This document shows positions 17,433-25,368 of a stretch of DNA of 64,000 nucleotides, piece after piece. Every line of letters starts with the position of its first letter. Positions within the stretch are counted from its first letter, which is position 1. The notes below the pieces were generated by a model. That model had not been told where the DNA came from and searched no databases. It saw nothing but the letters and a program-made list of their open reading frames with translations. The position numbers were made by a program, and so were the translations under genes. This stretch comes from Marine Group I thaumarchaeote (GTDB lineage: Archaea > Thermoproteota > Nitrososphaeria > Nitrososphaerales > Nitrosopumilaceae): the NCBI GenBank assembly GCA_013390905.1, contig JACATG010000001.1, forward strand, positions 186,001-250,000, in the 5' to 3' direction.

Positions 17433-18677
17433 ATGCAAAGTACACGATCAACTTTTGAAAATTTGAGAAAAGACTTTCCAATTCTTCAAAGAACTGTTAG
17501 AGACAACAAACGTCTTGTCTATCTTGATAATGCATCTACAACACAAAAACCAAATCAAGTAATTGATTCTATTAGTGACTATTACAGGAATTATAATTCC
17601 AATATTCACAGAGCAGTGTATGCTTTAGCTGAAGAAGCAACTGAAGCATATGAAAAAACTCGAGATAAAATTGCTACTTTTATCAATGTAAAAGATCGTC
17701 AGGAAATTATTTTTGTTAGGGGGACCACTGAGGCAATTAATCTTGTTGCATATGCATGGGGTAGATCTCACATTAAAGAAGGTGACATTATTGTTACTAC
17801 TGAATATGAACACCACAGCAACATTGTGCCATGGCAACTTCTTACAAAAGAAAAAGGTGCCAAATTAGAATACATTGGAATGGATGATGATGGACAGTTA
17901 ATCTTGGATGATCTTGATAAATATCTTGCAACAGGCAAAGTCAAACTTGTAACCTTTAGCCTAATGTCAAACGTTCTGGGAACAATTACTGATGCTGATA
18001 AAATCATTAAAAAATGCAAAGCAGCAGGTGTCCTCACACTAATTGATGCTGCTCAGGCAGTACCTCACATGAAAGTTGACCTTGAAAAACTAGAATGTGA
18101 CTTTTTTGCATTTTCTGGACACAAGATGTTAGGTCCCACAGGAATCGGTGTTTTGTGGGTAAGAAAATCCGTCCTAGAGACTATGAATCCATTTCATGGC
18201 GGTGGTGATATGATTAGAGAAGTTCACAAATATGAGGCTACATGGAATGATTTACCATACAAATTTGAAGCTGGTACTCCAAATATTGCGGATGTTGTTG
18301 GATTTGGAGCTGCCATTGATTATCTTACAAAGATTGGAATGGATAATGTACGAGAACATGAAGTTGAGCTAACAAAATATGCTATAGAAAAATTATCTGA
18401 AGTTAAAGGAATTCATATCTATGGCACAAAGGATATTTCAAAACGCGGTGGCGTTATATCATTTAATTTTGCAGATGTACATCCTCATGATGTTGCACAA
18501 ATTGTTGATGGGGAAGGAATAGCAGTTCGTTCTGGTCATCACTGTGCACAAGTTTTGATGGAGCGACTAAATGTTGCTGCAACATCCAGAGTTAGCTTTT
18601 ACATTTACAATACCAAAGAAGACATTGATGCTCTTGTGAATTCATTAAATAAAGTAGCTAAGGTGTTTAAATTATGA
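17433..18677 (+). CDS. sufS: Cysteine desulfurase SufS
   Basis: PLP enzyme (414 aa) that removes sulfur from cysteine for Fe-S assembly. The PLP lysine is K231 in SGHKMLGPTGIGVLW, and the active-site cysteine C371 lies in RSGHHCAQVLM, which marks the SufS/CsdA group. Other motifs are YLDNASTTQKP at the N-terminus and 'EYEHHSNIVPW'. The downstream scaffold gene overlaps by four bases. Confidence 0.96.
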   Translation: MQSTRSTFENLRKDFPILQRTVRDNKRLVYLDNASTTQKPNQVIDSISDYYRNYNSNIHRAVYALAEEATEAYEKTRDKIATFINVKDRQEIIFVRGTTEAINLVAYAWGRSHIKEGDIIVTTEYEHHSNIVPWQLLTKEKGAKLEYIGMDDDGQLILDDLDKYLATGKVKLVTFSLMSNVLGTITDADKIIKKCKAAGVLTLIDAAQAVPHMKVDLEKLECDFFAFSGHKMLGPTGIGVLWVRKSVLETMNPFHGGGDMIREVHKYEATWNDLPYKFEAGTPNIADVVGFGAAIDYLTKIGMDNVREHEVELTKYAIEKLSEVKGIHIYGTKDISKRGGVISFNFADVHPHDVAQIVDGEGIAVRSGHHCAQVLMERLNVAATSRVSFYIYNTKEDIDALVNSLNKVAKVFKL

Positions 18678-19147
18678 GTGGCAATGCAGACATTTATCAT
18701 GAGATGATTGTTGATTATTCAAGAAATCCCACAAACTACGAAACCGAAGATCAGAGAAAGCTTGAAGATTCATTCTTCAAAAATACAGATGTAATATTCC
18801 ATGATTCAAATCCATTATGTGGTGATAGTATTGATATTGGTTTGAAAATTGATGATAACAAAGTTACTGATATTAAATTTTCTGGAAAAGGTTGTGCGAT
18901 TTGTATGGCCTGCTCTTCAGTCTTAACTGAAATAACAAAAGGTAAGAGCCTTGATGATGTAAGAAAAATTGAGAAAAATGATATTTTAAGTGAATTAGGT
19001 CTTGAACAACTTCAGGCTGTACGAATAAAATGTGCTTTACTTTCACTTAAAGTGCTCAAATCTGCTCTTTACACATATCTTGCAAAACATCTTGATGATT
19101 CTCAAGATGTAGATAAATTAAAAGAAGACGCAGCAAGTCTATACTAG
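18674..19147 (+). CDS. sufU: SufU-type Fe-S scaffold / sulfur acceptor
   Basis: 157-residue IscU-fold protein. Ligand cysteines occur in NPLCGDSI, in GKGCAICMACSSVL and in IKCALLSL, with the D-x-x-x-S pattern of SufU. SufU accepts sulfur from SufS via a zinc site; its position immediately after sufS (ATGA overlap) fits that role. The extra cysteines in CAICMAC are typical of the SufU branch. Confidence 0.92.
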   Translation: MSGNADIYHEMIVDYSRNPTNYETEDQRKLEDSFFKNTDVIFHDSNPLCGDSIDIGLKIDDNKVTDIKFSGKGCAICMACSSVLTEITKGKSLDDVRKIEKNDILSELGLEQLQAVRIKCALLSLKVLKSALYTYLAKHLDDSQDVDKLKEDAASLY

Positions 19148-19148
19148 C

Positions 19149-19496
19149 ATGAGTGATTTTACTCCTGTAATCCCAGTTGTACTACAAATAAGAAAAATAA
19201 TATTTGAAAAGTTCAATGATGTTGATATTAAATTCACGAACGATGAAATTTTTGAGATACTAAAAAAAAATGACGACATTGATCCGTCTTGGATTATTGA
19301 TGACCTTGAACCTTTATTCAATGAAATTTGTAATTCTGGTCTTGCAAGAAACATTGCACAGAACTTTACTACAATCTGGTTAAAGCTATTTGATCCTGTT
19401 GAAAAACTTCATTGTAATGCTTGCAACCAAGACATCTATCTTGGGACATCTGAAAAAAGAACTTGTCCTAATCCTTCTTGCAAATCTTCTATTTAG
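19149..19496 (+). CDS. Uncharacterised protein with C-terminal zinc ribbon
   Basis: 115 aa, not recognised. Residues 1-80 are helical with an acidic patch; residues 85-113 form a zinc ribbon with LHCNACNQDIYLG and RTCPNPSCKS (CxxC...CxxxxC). It starts one base after the sufU stop, so it is the last gene of the suf operon and may be a SUF-linked factor. Its end overlaps the convergent pgk by eight bases. Function is unknown. Confidence 0.75.
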   Translation: MSDFTPVIPVVLQIRKIIFEKFNDVDIKFTNDEIFEILKKNDDIDPSWIIDDLEPLFNEICNSGLARNIAQNFTTIWLKLFDPVEKLHCNACNQDIYLGTSEKRTCPNPSCKSSI

Positions 19497-20715
19497 ATCT
19501 GAATTTAATTGCAGCATCTTCAAGTGCTTTGATCATTGGCAACTTTTTTCCTGTAAGATAAAGTACCAAGGCACCTCCTGCTGTACTGTTATGATTGATT
19601 TTGTCTGCTAATCCTAGTTGTTTTAGCGCAGATGTTAAGTGTCCTCCACTGACAATTGTTGTTGCCATAGAGTTTGCAACTAAATTTAGTAGTTCGTTTG
19701 TTCCATAACTAAAGTTCTCTTTTTCAAAAAATCCTGCTGGACCACTGATAAATACAGTTCCTGCACCTGAAATTATTTTTGAATAATACTCAACAGTCTT
19801 TGGACCTATATCATAAATTTTATCACCTTTGCCCATCTCTCTGACATCCATTTCAACTCTTTCTCCATCTTTGTCAATTGCAATATCTACAGGTGTAGCA
19901 AAAACATCAGGATATTCACCTATCAGAGAGTGTGCTTTTGCTACGACCTCATCTTCCATTTTGATACCTAGAGGAGATTTGATTCTGGCTTGCGCACGCA
20001 TAAACACATTTCCAATCAATCCTGTTAAGAGAACATGGTCGGCGCGACCGTTTTGAATCAATAACTTGATTGCCTCAATTCTATCAGGTATTTTTGAACC
20101 TCCAAGAACAATCACATGTGGTGCCTTTGCAACAGTCATAATCTCATCTAGATTTCGAACTTCTTTTTCAACAATTCTTCCTGCACATGCTGGTAAAACT
20201 TGTGGAAAACCAACAATTGATGGATGTGATCTATGAGCACTTGGAAATGAATCTAACACGCAAAGATCAAATAATTTGGATAAACGACTAACCATAATTG
20301 TTTTGGCGGCATTCTCAGGTCTAAACTCATAATTTTCTTCAGCACACAATCGCAGGTTATCTAAAAGTAGAATGTCCCCATCTTTTAGATTCTTGATAGC
20401 ATTTTGTGCAGCTTCACCAATTACATCTTCAACATATTTTATTTTTCTATTCATAAATTTTTCAAGAACTTTTGCATGTTTGTCCATTCCAGTATAATCC
20501 TTATTTCCAACCCTACCTTGATGTGATGCAACCACTACCTTGGCGTCTTTTAATGAATTCAAAGTTTCAGCAGTTTCTTCAATTCTTTTGGTACCTGAAA
20601 TTTCCATTGTTTCTGGATCTATTGGGCAATTCATGTCGACTCTCAAAAAAACAGTCTTACTTTTCAAGTCAAAATCATCTAGTGTGAGTACCTTCACGAT
20701 TTTTCTATTATGCAC
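19489..20715 (-). CDS. pgk: Phosphoglycerate kinase
   Basis: Interconverts 3-phosphoglycerate and 1,3-bisphosphoglycerate, mainly in gluconeogenesis in these autotrophs. The 408-residue length is normal. Motifs are FLRVDMNCPID at the N-terminus, VVASHQGR, 'HRSHPSIVGF' with the conserved phosphate-binding Arg/His, VLGGSKI and the nucleotide-binding SGPAGFFEKE, ending in a Ser/Gly-rich STAGGA loop. The start may be the in-frame GTG eight codons in. It is monocistronic here. Confidence 0.95.
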   Translation of the reverse strand: MHNRKIVKVLTLDDFDLKSKTVFLRVDMNCPIDPETMEISGTKRIEETAETLNSLKDAKVVVASHQGRVGNKDYTGMDKHAKVLEKFMNRKIKYVEDVIGEAAQNAIKNLKDGDILLLDNLRLCAEENYEFRPENAAKTIMVSRLSKLFDLCVLDSFPSAHRSHPSIVGFPQVLPACAGRIVEKEVRNLDEIMTVAKAPHVIVLGGSKIPDRIEAIKLLIQNGRADHVLLTGLIGNVFMRAQARIKSPLGIKMEDEVVAKAHSLIGEYPDVFATPVDIAIDKDGERVEMDVREMGKGDKIYDIGPKTVEYYSKIISGAGTVFISGPAGFFEKENFSYGTNELLNLVANSMATTIVSGGHLTSALKQLGLADKINHNSTAGGALVLYLTGKKLPMIKALEDAAIKFRSK

Positions 20716-20838
20716 TTGGTTAAATTCTTTGAGCCGATCAGAATTATTTTCTCAAATCTTATTTCTAAACAGTGATTTACACTTACAAAACTTATCAATT
20801 GATAAAAATTAAAAGCGACGTAATTGAGGTTTAATTAA

Positions 20839-21507
20839 TTGCAAAATTGGATTTTTGATATCAGGTCACGTTCCTTTGTACTACTAACAATTTTGTTTCT
20901 AGTTCTTTCTGCTTTAGTATACTATGAAGTAACTGAAAGTTTTGATCAAAGTGTAATTTCATTTTTCTCTCAAAATGTTGGAAATCCCACATTAGACCTC
21001 ACTATGCAATATGTCACAGAAAGTGGCGAGGTTTTATGGATGATGGCATTTGCAATTTTGATGTTAATTATTCGAAAAACCCGTAGAATTGGAATTACTC
21101 TGATGATTCTGATTGTGCTTTCAACACTACTTACAGGATACATCAAATGTGGAATTGATAGAGACAGACCTGATTTTGAATATGAGGGGATGCCATTTCC
21201 TGTAGAAATTAGCCGTGATACATATGCATTATTTTGTGAAGGTGGCCATAATGCGTCATATCCTTCTGGTCATGCAGCAAGAGCTATGATCATAGCAATA
21301 ATTTTGGGCTATGCACTTTCAGAGCGATTCCCTAGAGGTGCATATTTGCTATTTCTCTATCCTGTGATGATTTCAATTAGCAGAATCTATGTCTTACAAC
21401 ATTTCCCTATGGATATCATTGGAGGTGCCGTTATTGGAATATTGCTTGCTGGGGTGATGGCAAAGAAAACAAAACTTTACCAAATTTTTGATAAATCAAA
21501 AACCTAA
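20839..21507 (+). CDS. PAP2-family membrane phosphatase
   Basis: Membrane-bound acid phosphatase of 222 residues with about six hydrophobic segments. All three PAP2 motifs are intact: KCGIDRDRP (KX6RP), PSGHAAR, and SRIYVLQHFPMD (SRX5HX3D). Members dephosphorylate lipid or isoprenoid pyrophosphates outside the membrane; in archaea a role in recycling polyprenyl pyrophosphate is plausible. The start codon is TTG. It converges on the gene at 21496 with a 12-base overlap. Confidence 0.9.
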   Translation: MQNWIFDIRSRSFVLLTILFLVLSALVYYEVTESFDQSVISFFSQNVGNPTLDLTMQYVTESGEVLWMMAFAILMLIIRKTRRIGITLMILIVLSTLLTGYIKCGIDRDRPDFEYEGMPFPVEISRDTYALFCEGGHNASYPSGHAARAMIIAIILGYALSERFPRGAYLLFLYPVMISISRIYVLQHFPMDIIGGAVIGILLAGVMAKKTKLYQIFDKSKT

Positions 21508-21807
21508 TTCTTCCAAAATGGTATTACTTATCAAAACTATTGCAAAATGATCTTCATCATGGTGATAAGTCCAATATTTGATATCTCGAATTTCATTTTT
21601 TTGTCTTAATCCTTGTGTTACCCCTGTTGTGATAGCGTATCCAATTCTTTTTGCAAGCTTTGTTTTTTTTGGCATCAAGACTTTAAATCCCTCTTTTCTA
21701 TTTTTGAATCCAAGTTTAACCATATCCTTAACTGCATCTGACGCATCTTTTTCGTCTTTTAGGACATATGTCTTTAATATTGGCAAATCTTTTGGATGAA
21801 AATCCAT
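21496..21807 (-). CDS. Conserved hypothetical protein, 103 aa
   Basis: Unrecognised small soluble protein. It begins MDFHPKDLPILKTYVL and contains a basic centre (KVLMPKKTKLAKRIGYA) and a 'YWTYHHDEDHFAIVLI' strand with four His/Asp residues that could bind metal. No membrane segment is visible. Nothing in the context points to a role. Confidence 0.65.
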   Translation of the reverse strand: MDFHPKDLPILKTYVLKDEKDASDAVKDMVKLGFKNRKEGFKVLMPKKTKLAKRIGYAITTGVTQGLRQKNEIRDIKYWTYHHDEDHFAIVLISNTILEELGF

Positions 21808-21942
21808 AATTTTAATGAAATCTCTTAACTAATATTTTTTAAAAAACAATTTTACCGATCAAAGTTAGTTAATTTTCTTAACCGCTAAGTCAAATCCTGA
21901 TCATATTAACAATTTAACCGACTCCCTTGTTTTGATTCAATC

Positions 21943-22887
21943 GTGGAGTCATTAGAAAAACTAGTAATTCAACTACGTCAAAAGAAACAGGAAGCAACAA
22001 AGCTAAAGAAAAAAGCTGAAAAACAACTCAAAGAAACCCGTTCTATTGAAAGACGTTCTTCTTCAGGTCTAAATTCAATAGATAGAAAAATAGAATCTGA
22101 ACGTGAAGATGTTTCTGATACATCTGATATCCTTACTCGAAAAACCTCTCAATTAGAAAGCATTGAAAGGCTAGTGGCTGTGGCCGAGGACCGATTGACA
22201 CGAGAAAAAGAAGCAATCGAACAGACTGAGCAAGAGATAGAATTCTCAGAAAATCCTGAAGAAAAAGAAGAAAATGAGGCAAAATTAAGATCTTTAAATG
22301 ACAGTGTTCAAGAACTAATTGCTGAAATTAAAAGCAGGCAAAAAACCGCAAAAAAGATTTTAGACGATGTTACTCAATATTCTAATTTTAAATCGAAGAT
22401 CACTTCAAAAATCCAAAAACAATCTAAATCAAAACCATCCTTACGTGAAACTATGGCAAAGAGTCACAAGGTTGCTGAAAAGTTTGTAAAAGAATTAGAA
22501 AGGCGAACCCGAGCAGAGGATTCTACTAAAAAAGCATTAGAAAAAGTATCTGGAAAATTCCAAGAACTCCTGACAAAGAAACGTAAAGCAGCTAAAAAAG
22601 CAGCAGATACAAAGAAACGTAAAGCAGCTAAAAAAGCAGCAGATACAAAGAAACGTAAAGCAGCTAAAAAAGCAGCAGATACAAAGAAACGTAAAGCAGC
22701 TAAAAAGAGACCAACTAAAAAGAGACCAACTAAAAAGAGACCAACTAAAAAGAAAGCAGCTAAAAAGAGACCAACTAAAAAGAAAGCAGCTAAAAAGAGA
22801 CCAACTAAAAAGAAAGCAGCTAAAAAGAGACCAACTAAAAAGAAAGCAGCTAAAAAGAGACCAACTAAAAAGAAATCTAGGCGTTAA
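21943..22887 (+). CDS. Coiled-coil protein with a long lysine/alanine repeat tail (histone H1-like C-terminus)
   Basis: 314 aa in two halves. Residues 1-205 are almost pure charged heptads, predicted to form long coiled coils, with no globular motif. Residues 211-314 are a low-complexity tail: three and a bit copies of a 12-residue unit (TKKRKAAKKAAD), then RPTKK x3, then four copies of a 10-residue unit (KAAKKRPTKK). The tail resembles the DNA-compacting tails of eukaryotic H1 and bacterial AlgP/HctB-like proteins. A GTG start at 21943 fits the frame. It is likely a nucleoid- or RNA-associated architectural protein; binding is inferred from charge alone. Confidence 0.75.
   Translation: MESLEKLVIQLRQKKQEATKLKKKAEKQLKETRSIERRSSSGLNSIDRKIESEREDVSDTSDILTRKTSQLESIERLVAVAEDRLTREKEAIEQTEQEIEFSENPEEKEENEAKLRSLNDSVQELIAEIKSRQKTAKKILDDVTQYSNFKSKITSKIQKQSKSKPSLRETMAKSHKVAEKFVKELERRTRAEDSTKKALEKVSGKFQELLTKKRKAAKKAADTKKRKAAKKAADTKKRKAAKKAADTKKRKAAKKRPTKKRPTKKRPTKKKAAKKRPTKKKAAKKRPTKKKAAKKRPTKKKAAKKRPTKKKSRR
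22573..22872 (+). repeat. Tandem DNA repeats coding the lysine-rich tail
   Basis: Near-perfect direct repeats: a 36-base unit at 22573-22608, 22609-22644 and 22645-22680 with a partial copy at 22681-22707; a 15-base unit at 22708-22722, 22723-22737 and 22738-22752; and a 30-base unit four times from 22753 to 22872. Copies are identical at the DNA level apart from the unit edges, so they are recent or kept uniform by recombination or slippage. All units are multiples of three, so copy changes leave the frame intact. Confidence 0.95.
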
Positions 22888-22931
22888 TTTTTAGATAATA
22901 AAACGAAATTAAAATCTAAGAAACTTCAGAT

Positions 22932-23246
22932 TTATTGAGGATTTATTTCCATCTTACCAAACTTACCTTTTGTTAAGGAAACTTCTCCTTTGAACTCATT
23001 AGTATATCCATTTGTAATGACAACTTTATCTCCAACATTTACTGCTTTGATGTCGTCACCCCATAATGTGAGTTTCATTTGGTCATCTTCAGTTTCGCCG
23101 TTAGAAATTATTGCATCGCAGACATCAATTGTTCCTCCACTTTTGAGATTTACAGTTCTTGATTCTCCTTTACTTTTAACTTCGGCTTCAACATTAACCC
23201 CACTCCGCATTTTTTTTGCTTCTGAAATTGGTATGAATTCTGACAT
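22932..23246 (-). CDS. OB-fold nucleic-acid-binding protein
   Basis: About 104 residues from the ATG at 23246 (MSEFIPISEAKKMRSG). It reads as a single OB domain of the RPA/SOSS-B kind: 'VNVEAEVKSKGESRTVNLKSG', then DAIISNGETEDDQMKLTLWGDD and 'VNVGDKVVITNGYTNEFKGEVSLT'. The TLWGD strand followed by a KVGD-type turn is characteristic. It probably binds single-stranded DNA or RNA. The frame can be extended 19 residues upstream, but that stretch looks non-coding. Confidence 0.75.
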   Translation of the reverse strand: MSEFIPISEAKKMRSGVNVEAEVKSKGESRTVNLKSGGTIDVCDAIISNGETEDDQMKLTLWGDDIKAVNVGDKVVITNGYTNEFKGEVSLTKGKFGKMEINPQ

Positions 23247-23367
23247 GTATTTTTGAATCAAATTCGCACAATTATAAGTTTTGTTAAAAAACCTACAAAA
23301 CAATGGATCTTTTTTCTAATTAATCATATTAGCAATCGAAAAATATCGGTCATTATTCAATCTCATT

Positions 23368-23468
23368 GCAGAGGTATCGAAGCCCGGTCAACCGAGAGGG
23401 ACTCAAGATCCTCAAAATAAGAAATCCCTTCTCTCAGGAGTTCGTGGGTTCGAATCCCACCCTCTGCA
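23368..23468 (+). tRNA. tRNA-Leu(CAA) with a short intron
   Basis: Acceptor stem GCAGAGG (23368-23374) pairs with CCTCTGC (23461-23467), followed by discriminator A. The T arm GTGGG-TTCGAAT-CCCAC is perfect, and a long variable arm (CTC-TCAG-GAG) marks a class II tRNA. The anticodon loop reads CTCAAG with anticodon CAA at 23404-23406. The 5' anticodon stem AGGGA (23397-23401) pairs with TCCCT at 23425-23429, leaving 16 extra bases (23408-23423) after position 37, the canonical archaeal intron site. CCA is not encoded. Confidence 0.9.
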
Positions 23469-23512
23469 TTAAATTTATATCAAAATTATAGTATTCAAAA
23501 AATTTCTAGTTA

Positions 23513-23635
23513 TTATACAACTAATGTCTTTACTTTAGTAATTGAATGATTTGAAATTTCTTTATGCATTTCAGCCAAATTTTCGTCCTTAAATGAAAGA
23601 TTGCATCTAAAACACTTCCAAACCATATTAGACAT
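23513..23635 (-). CDS. Small C2H2 zinc-finger protein, 40 aa
   Basis: A 40-residue frame with ATG at 23635 and stop at 23513. It contains one classical C2H2 finger: CFRCNLSF (C-x2-C), then 12 residues to H and H-x5-H (EMHKEISNH). The tail is short and basic. Tiny single-finger proteins of this type are widespread in thaumarchaea and are presumed nucleic-acid or protein binders. The finger spacing strongly supports a real gene. It lies just downstream of tRNA-Leu on the opposite strand. Confidence 0.65.
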   Translation of the reverse strand: MSNMVWKCFRCNLSFKDENLAEMHKEISNHSITKVKTLVV

Positions 23636-23818
23636 ATTAAATATAGGCATAATTTCCTTATAAAGATATTGAACAATTGATCCAATTTATCATAATCTGT
23701 GATAATTGTTTTGAAAAACTTGTAATTCTTTTAGTTTTTTAGATCATAATGAAATTTTTTCATGACTGCCATTGATACAAGGATTTAGAAACAAAAAAAA
23801 TGAGATAATCTTAGAAAG

Positions 23819-24439
23819 ATGATGGATATTTTTGAAATTTTTGGAGAATATTCGTATTTTGGAATTTTTCTAATTCTGATTGGAGTAAACGCTGCGCCAA
23901 TTTTAATGCCGCCAAGCTGGATTATCTTGACATCCTTCTATCTTCTTGATCCTAACCTCAATGTCATACTTCTTGCAGTGGTAGGTGCAACTGGAGCAAC
24001 TATAGGCCGGTTTTTTCTAAAAAAGATTAGCGGATATTTTAGAAAATTTGTTGGGAAAGAGCAAAAATCTAATCTTGACATGATTGGTAATTATCTAAAT
24101 AATAAAAAGTACGGTTATGTAATAGCATCTTTTCTGTTTGGTGCGACTCCTCTTCCAAGTAATATGTTGTTTATTACCTACGGTTTAATGCGTGCAAAGA
24201 GTATTGGAATCTATGTTGGCTTCTGGTTTGGTAGAATTGTCTCTTATATTATTATGATATATTTTGGAAACGCGGTTTTGACACCTTTTCTGGAAATCTT
24301 TGAAGACCGTCTTACTGGAATTTTATTAATTGATGGAGTTGGAATTGGAATGGTTGTTCTTTTTGCATCAATAAACTGGACTGTTTTAATTACTCAGAGG
24401 AAAATAAAATTTATCAAACCAAAACTGTGGAGATTCTAA
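23819..24439 (+). CDS. VTT/DedA-like membrane protein
   Basis: 206-residue membrane protein with five or six hydrophobic segments. The arrangement (an N-terminal re-entrant 'ILMPPSWIILTSFYL', a GATGATIGRFF motif, an amphipathic linker, then SFLFGATPLPSNMLFITYGLMR) resembles the VTT (SNARE-associated/DedA) fold, members of which scramble or flip lipids such as polyprenyl phosphates. The similarity is by pattern, not strict motif. The downstream HD-domain gene starts at the next base, so the two are probably co-transcribed. Confidence 0.55.
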   Translation: MMDIFEIFGEYSYFGIFLILIGVNAAPILMPPSWIILTSFYLLDPNLNVILLAVVGATGATIGRFFLKKISGYFRKFVGKEQKSNLDMIGNYLNNKKYGYVIASFLFGATPLPSNMLFITYGLMRAKSIGIYVGFWFGRIVSYIIMIYFGNAVLTPFLEIFEDRLTGILLIDGVGIGMVVLFASINWTVLITQRKIKFIKPKLWRF

Positions 24440-25060
24440 ATGAATGTTCTTGATTCTATTAAGAATGAAGTAAAAAAAAGAACGGAAAACGATTCTGCTC
24501 ATGACTTTGAACATACTATGAGAGTATACAAAAATGCCCAAAAAATCTGTAAAAAAGAAAAAGCAAATGAAAAGCTGGTTCTGAGTGCAGCTTTGCTACA
24601 TGATATAGTTTCATATCTAAAATCTGCTAAACACTCAAAAATGTCTTCAATTGAAAGTGCAAAAAAATCAAAAAATATACTTGAAAAATTTAATTTCTCT
24701 AAAGAAGAAATAACAATAATTTTAGATGCTATTAGTGATCATAGTTTTTCACAAAACAAAATTCCTAAAACCCTTGAAGGACAAATACTTCAGGATGCCG
24801 ATAGATTAGATGCATTAGGGGCAATAGGAATTGCAAGAGTTTTTGCTACAGGAGGTTCACTAAAGCGACCATTTTACAACATTGATGATCCTTTTTGTAA
24901 AAGAAGAATTCCAGATGATAAAATCTGGACAGTTGATCATTTCTTTCAAAAATTATTCAAACTAGAATCTTTAATGAACACAAAATCTGGAAAAGTAGAG
25001 GCAAAGAAGCGAACTAGAATTCTAAAAGAATTTCTTACTCATCTAAAACAGGAACTTTAG
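24440..25060 (+). CDS. HD-domain phosphohydrolase
   Basis: 206 aa with the metal-binding HD pattern: HDFEHTMRVYKNA near residue 22, AALLHDIVSYL near residue 55, DHSFSQN near 96 and LQDADRLDALGAIGIAR near 120. This is the uncharacterised YedJ/YpgQ-like branch of HD hydrolases, which act on nucleotides. It begins directly after the VTT-like gene and overlaps the convergent gene at 25057 by four bases. Confidence 0.88.
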   Translation: MNVLDSIKNEVKKRTENDSAHDFEHTMRVYKNAQKICKKEKANEKLVLSAALLHDIVSYLKSAKHSKMSSIESAKKSKNILEKFNFSKEEITIILDAISDHSFSQNKIPKTLEGQILQDADRLDALGAIGIARVFATGGSLKRPFYNIDDPFCKRRIPDDKIWTVDHFFQKLFKLESLMNTKSGKVEAKKRTRILKEFLTHLKQEL

Positions 25061-25368
25061 CCATAATCCACATATCTGTCATATCGCTTTTCAACATCTT
25101 CATTTTCTCCTGATATTATCTTCTCATATGCATCATTTTTTCTCAATTCAATATACTTGCAAATAGATGCAAATTCTTCTTCTTTTGGATAAGAGTAAAA
25201 GACTGGCTCAATCATCTTTAGATATTCAAGAACTTTCTCTCGATATTCTTCTCTAGTGGGTGTTTTGATTTCTTTCATTCTGAACCAAATAACTGCCCAA
25301 CTTGAGCCTACAATATGTGGCAATTGGTCAAATGCTCTTTGAATCTCATAACGTTCGTCGTTTCTCAT
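25057..25368 (-). CDS. Conserved hypothetical protein, 103 aa
   Basis: Unrecognised soluble, mainly helical protein with many Glu, Tyr and Arg residues. The start overlaps the hemB stop by four bases (ATGA), so it is translationally coupled to hemB and is the last gene of the hemA-hemB cluster. A role connected with tetrapyrrole synthesis is possible but unsupported by motif. Confidence 0.65.
   Translation of the reverse strand: MRNDERYEIQRAFDQLPHIVGSSWAVIWFRMKEIKTPTREEYREKVLEYLKMIEPVFYSYPKEEEFASICKYIELRKNDAYEKIISGENEDVEKRYDRYVDYG

Noticed and set aside
22573-22872. Regular direct repeats that could be mistaken for a CRISPR array
   Set aside because: Units are contiguous without spacers, are multiples of three bases and code for the Lys-rich tail of an open reading frame.
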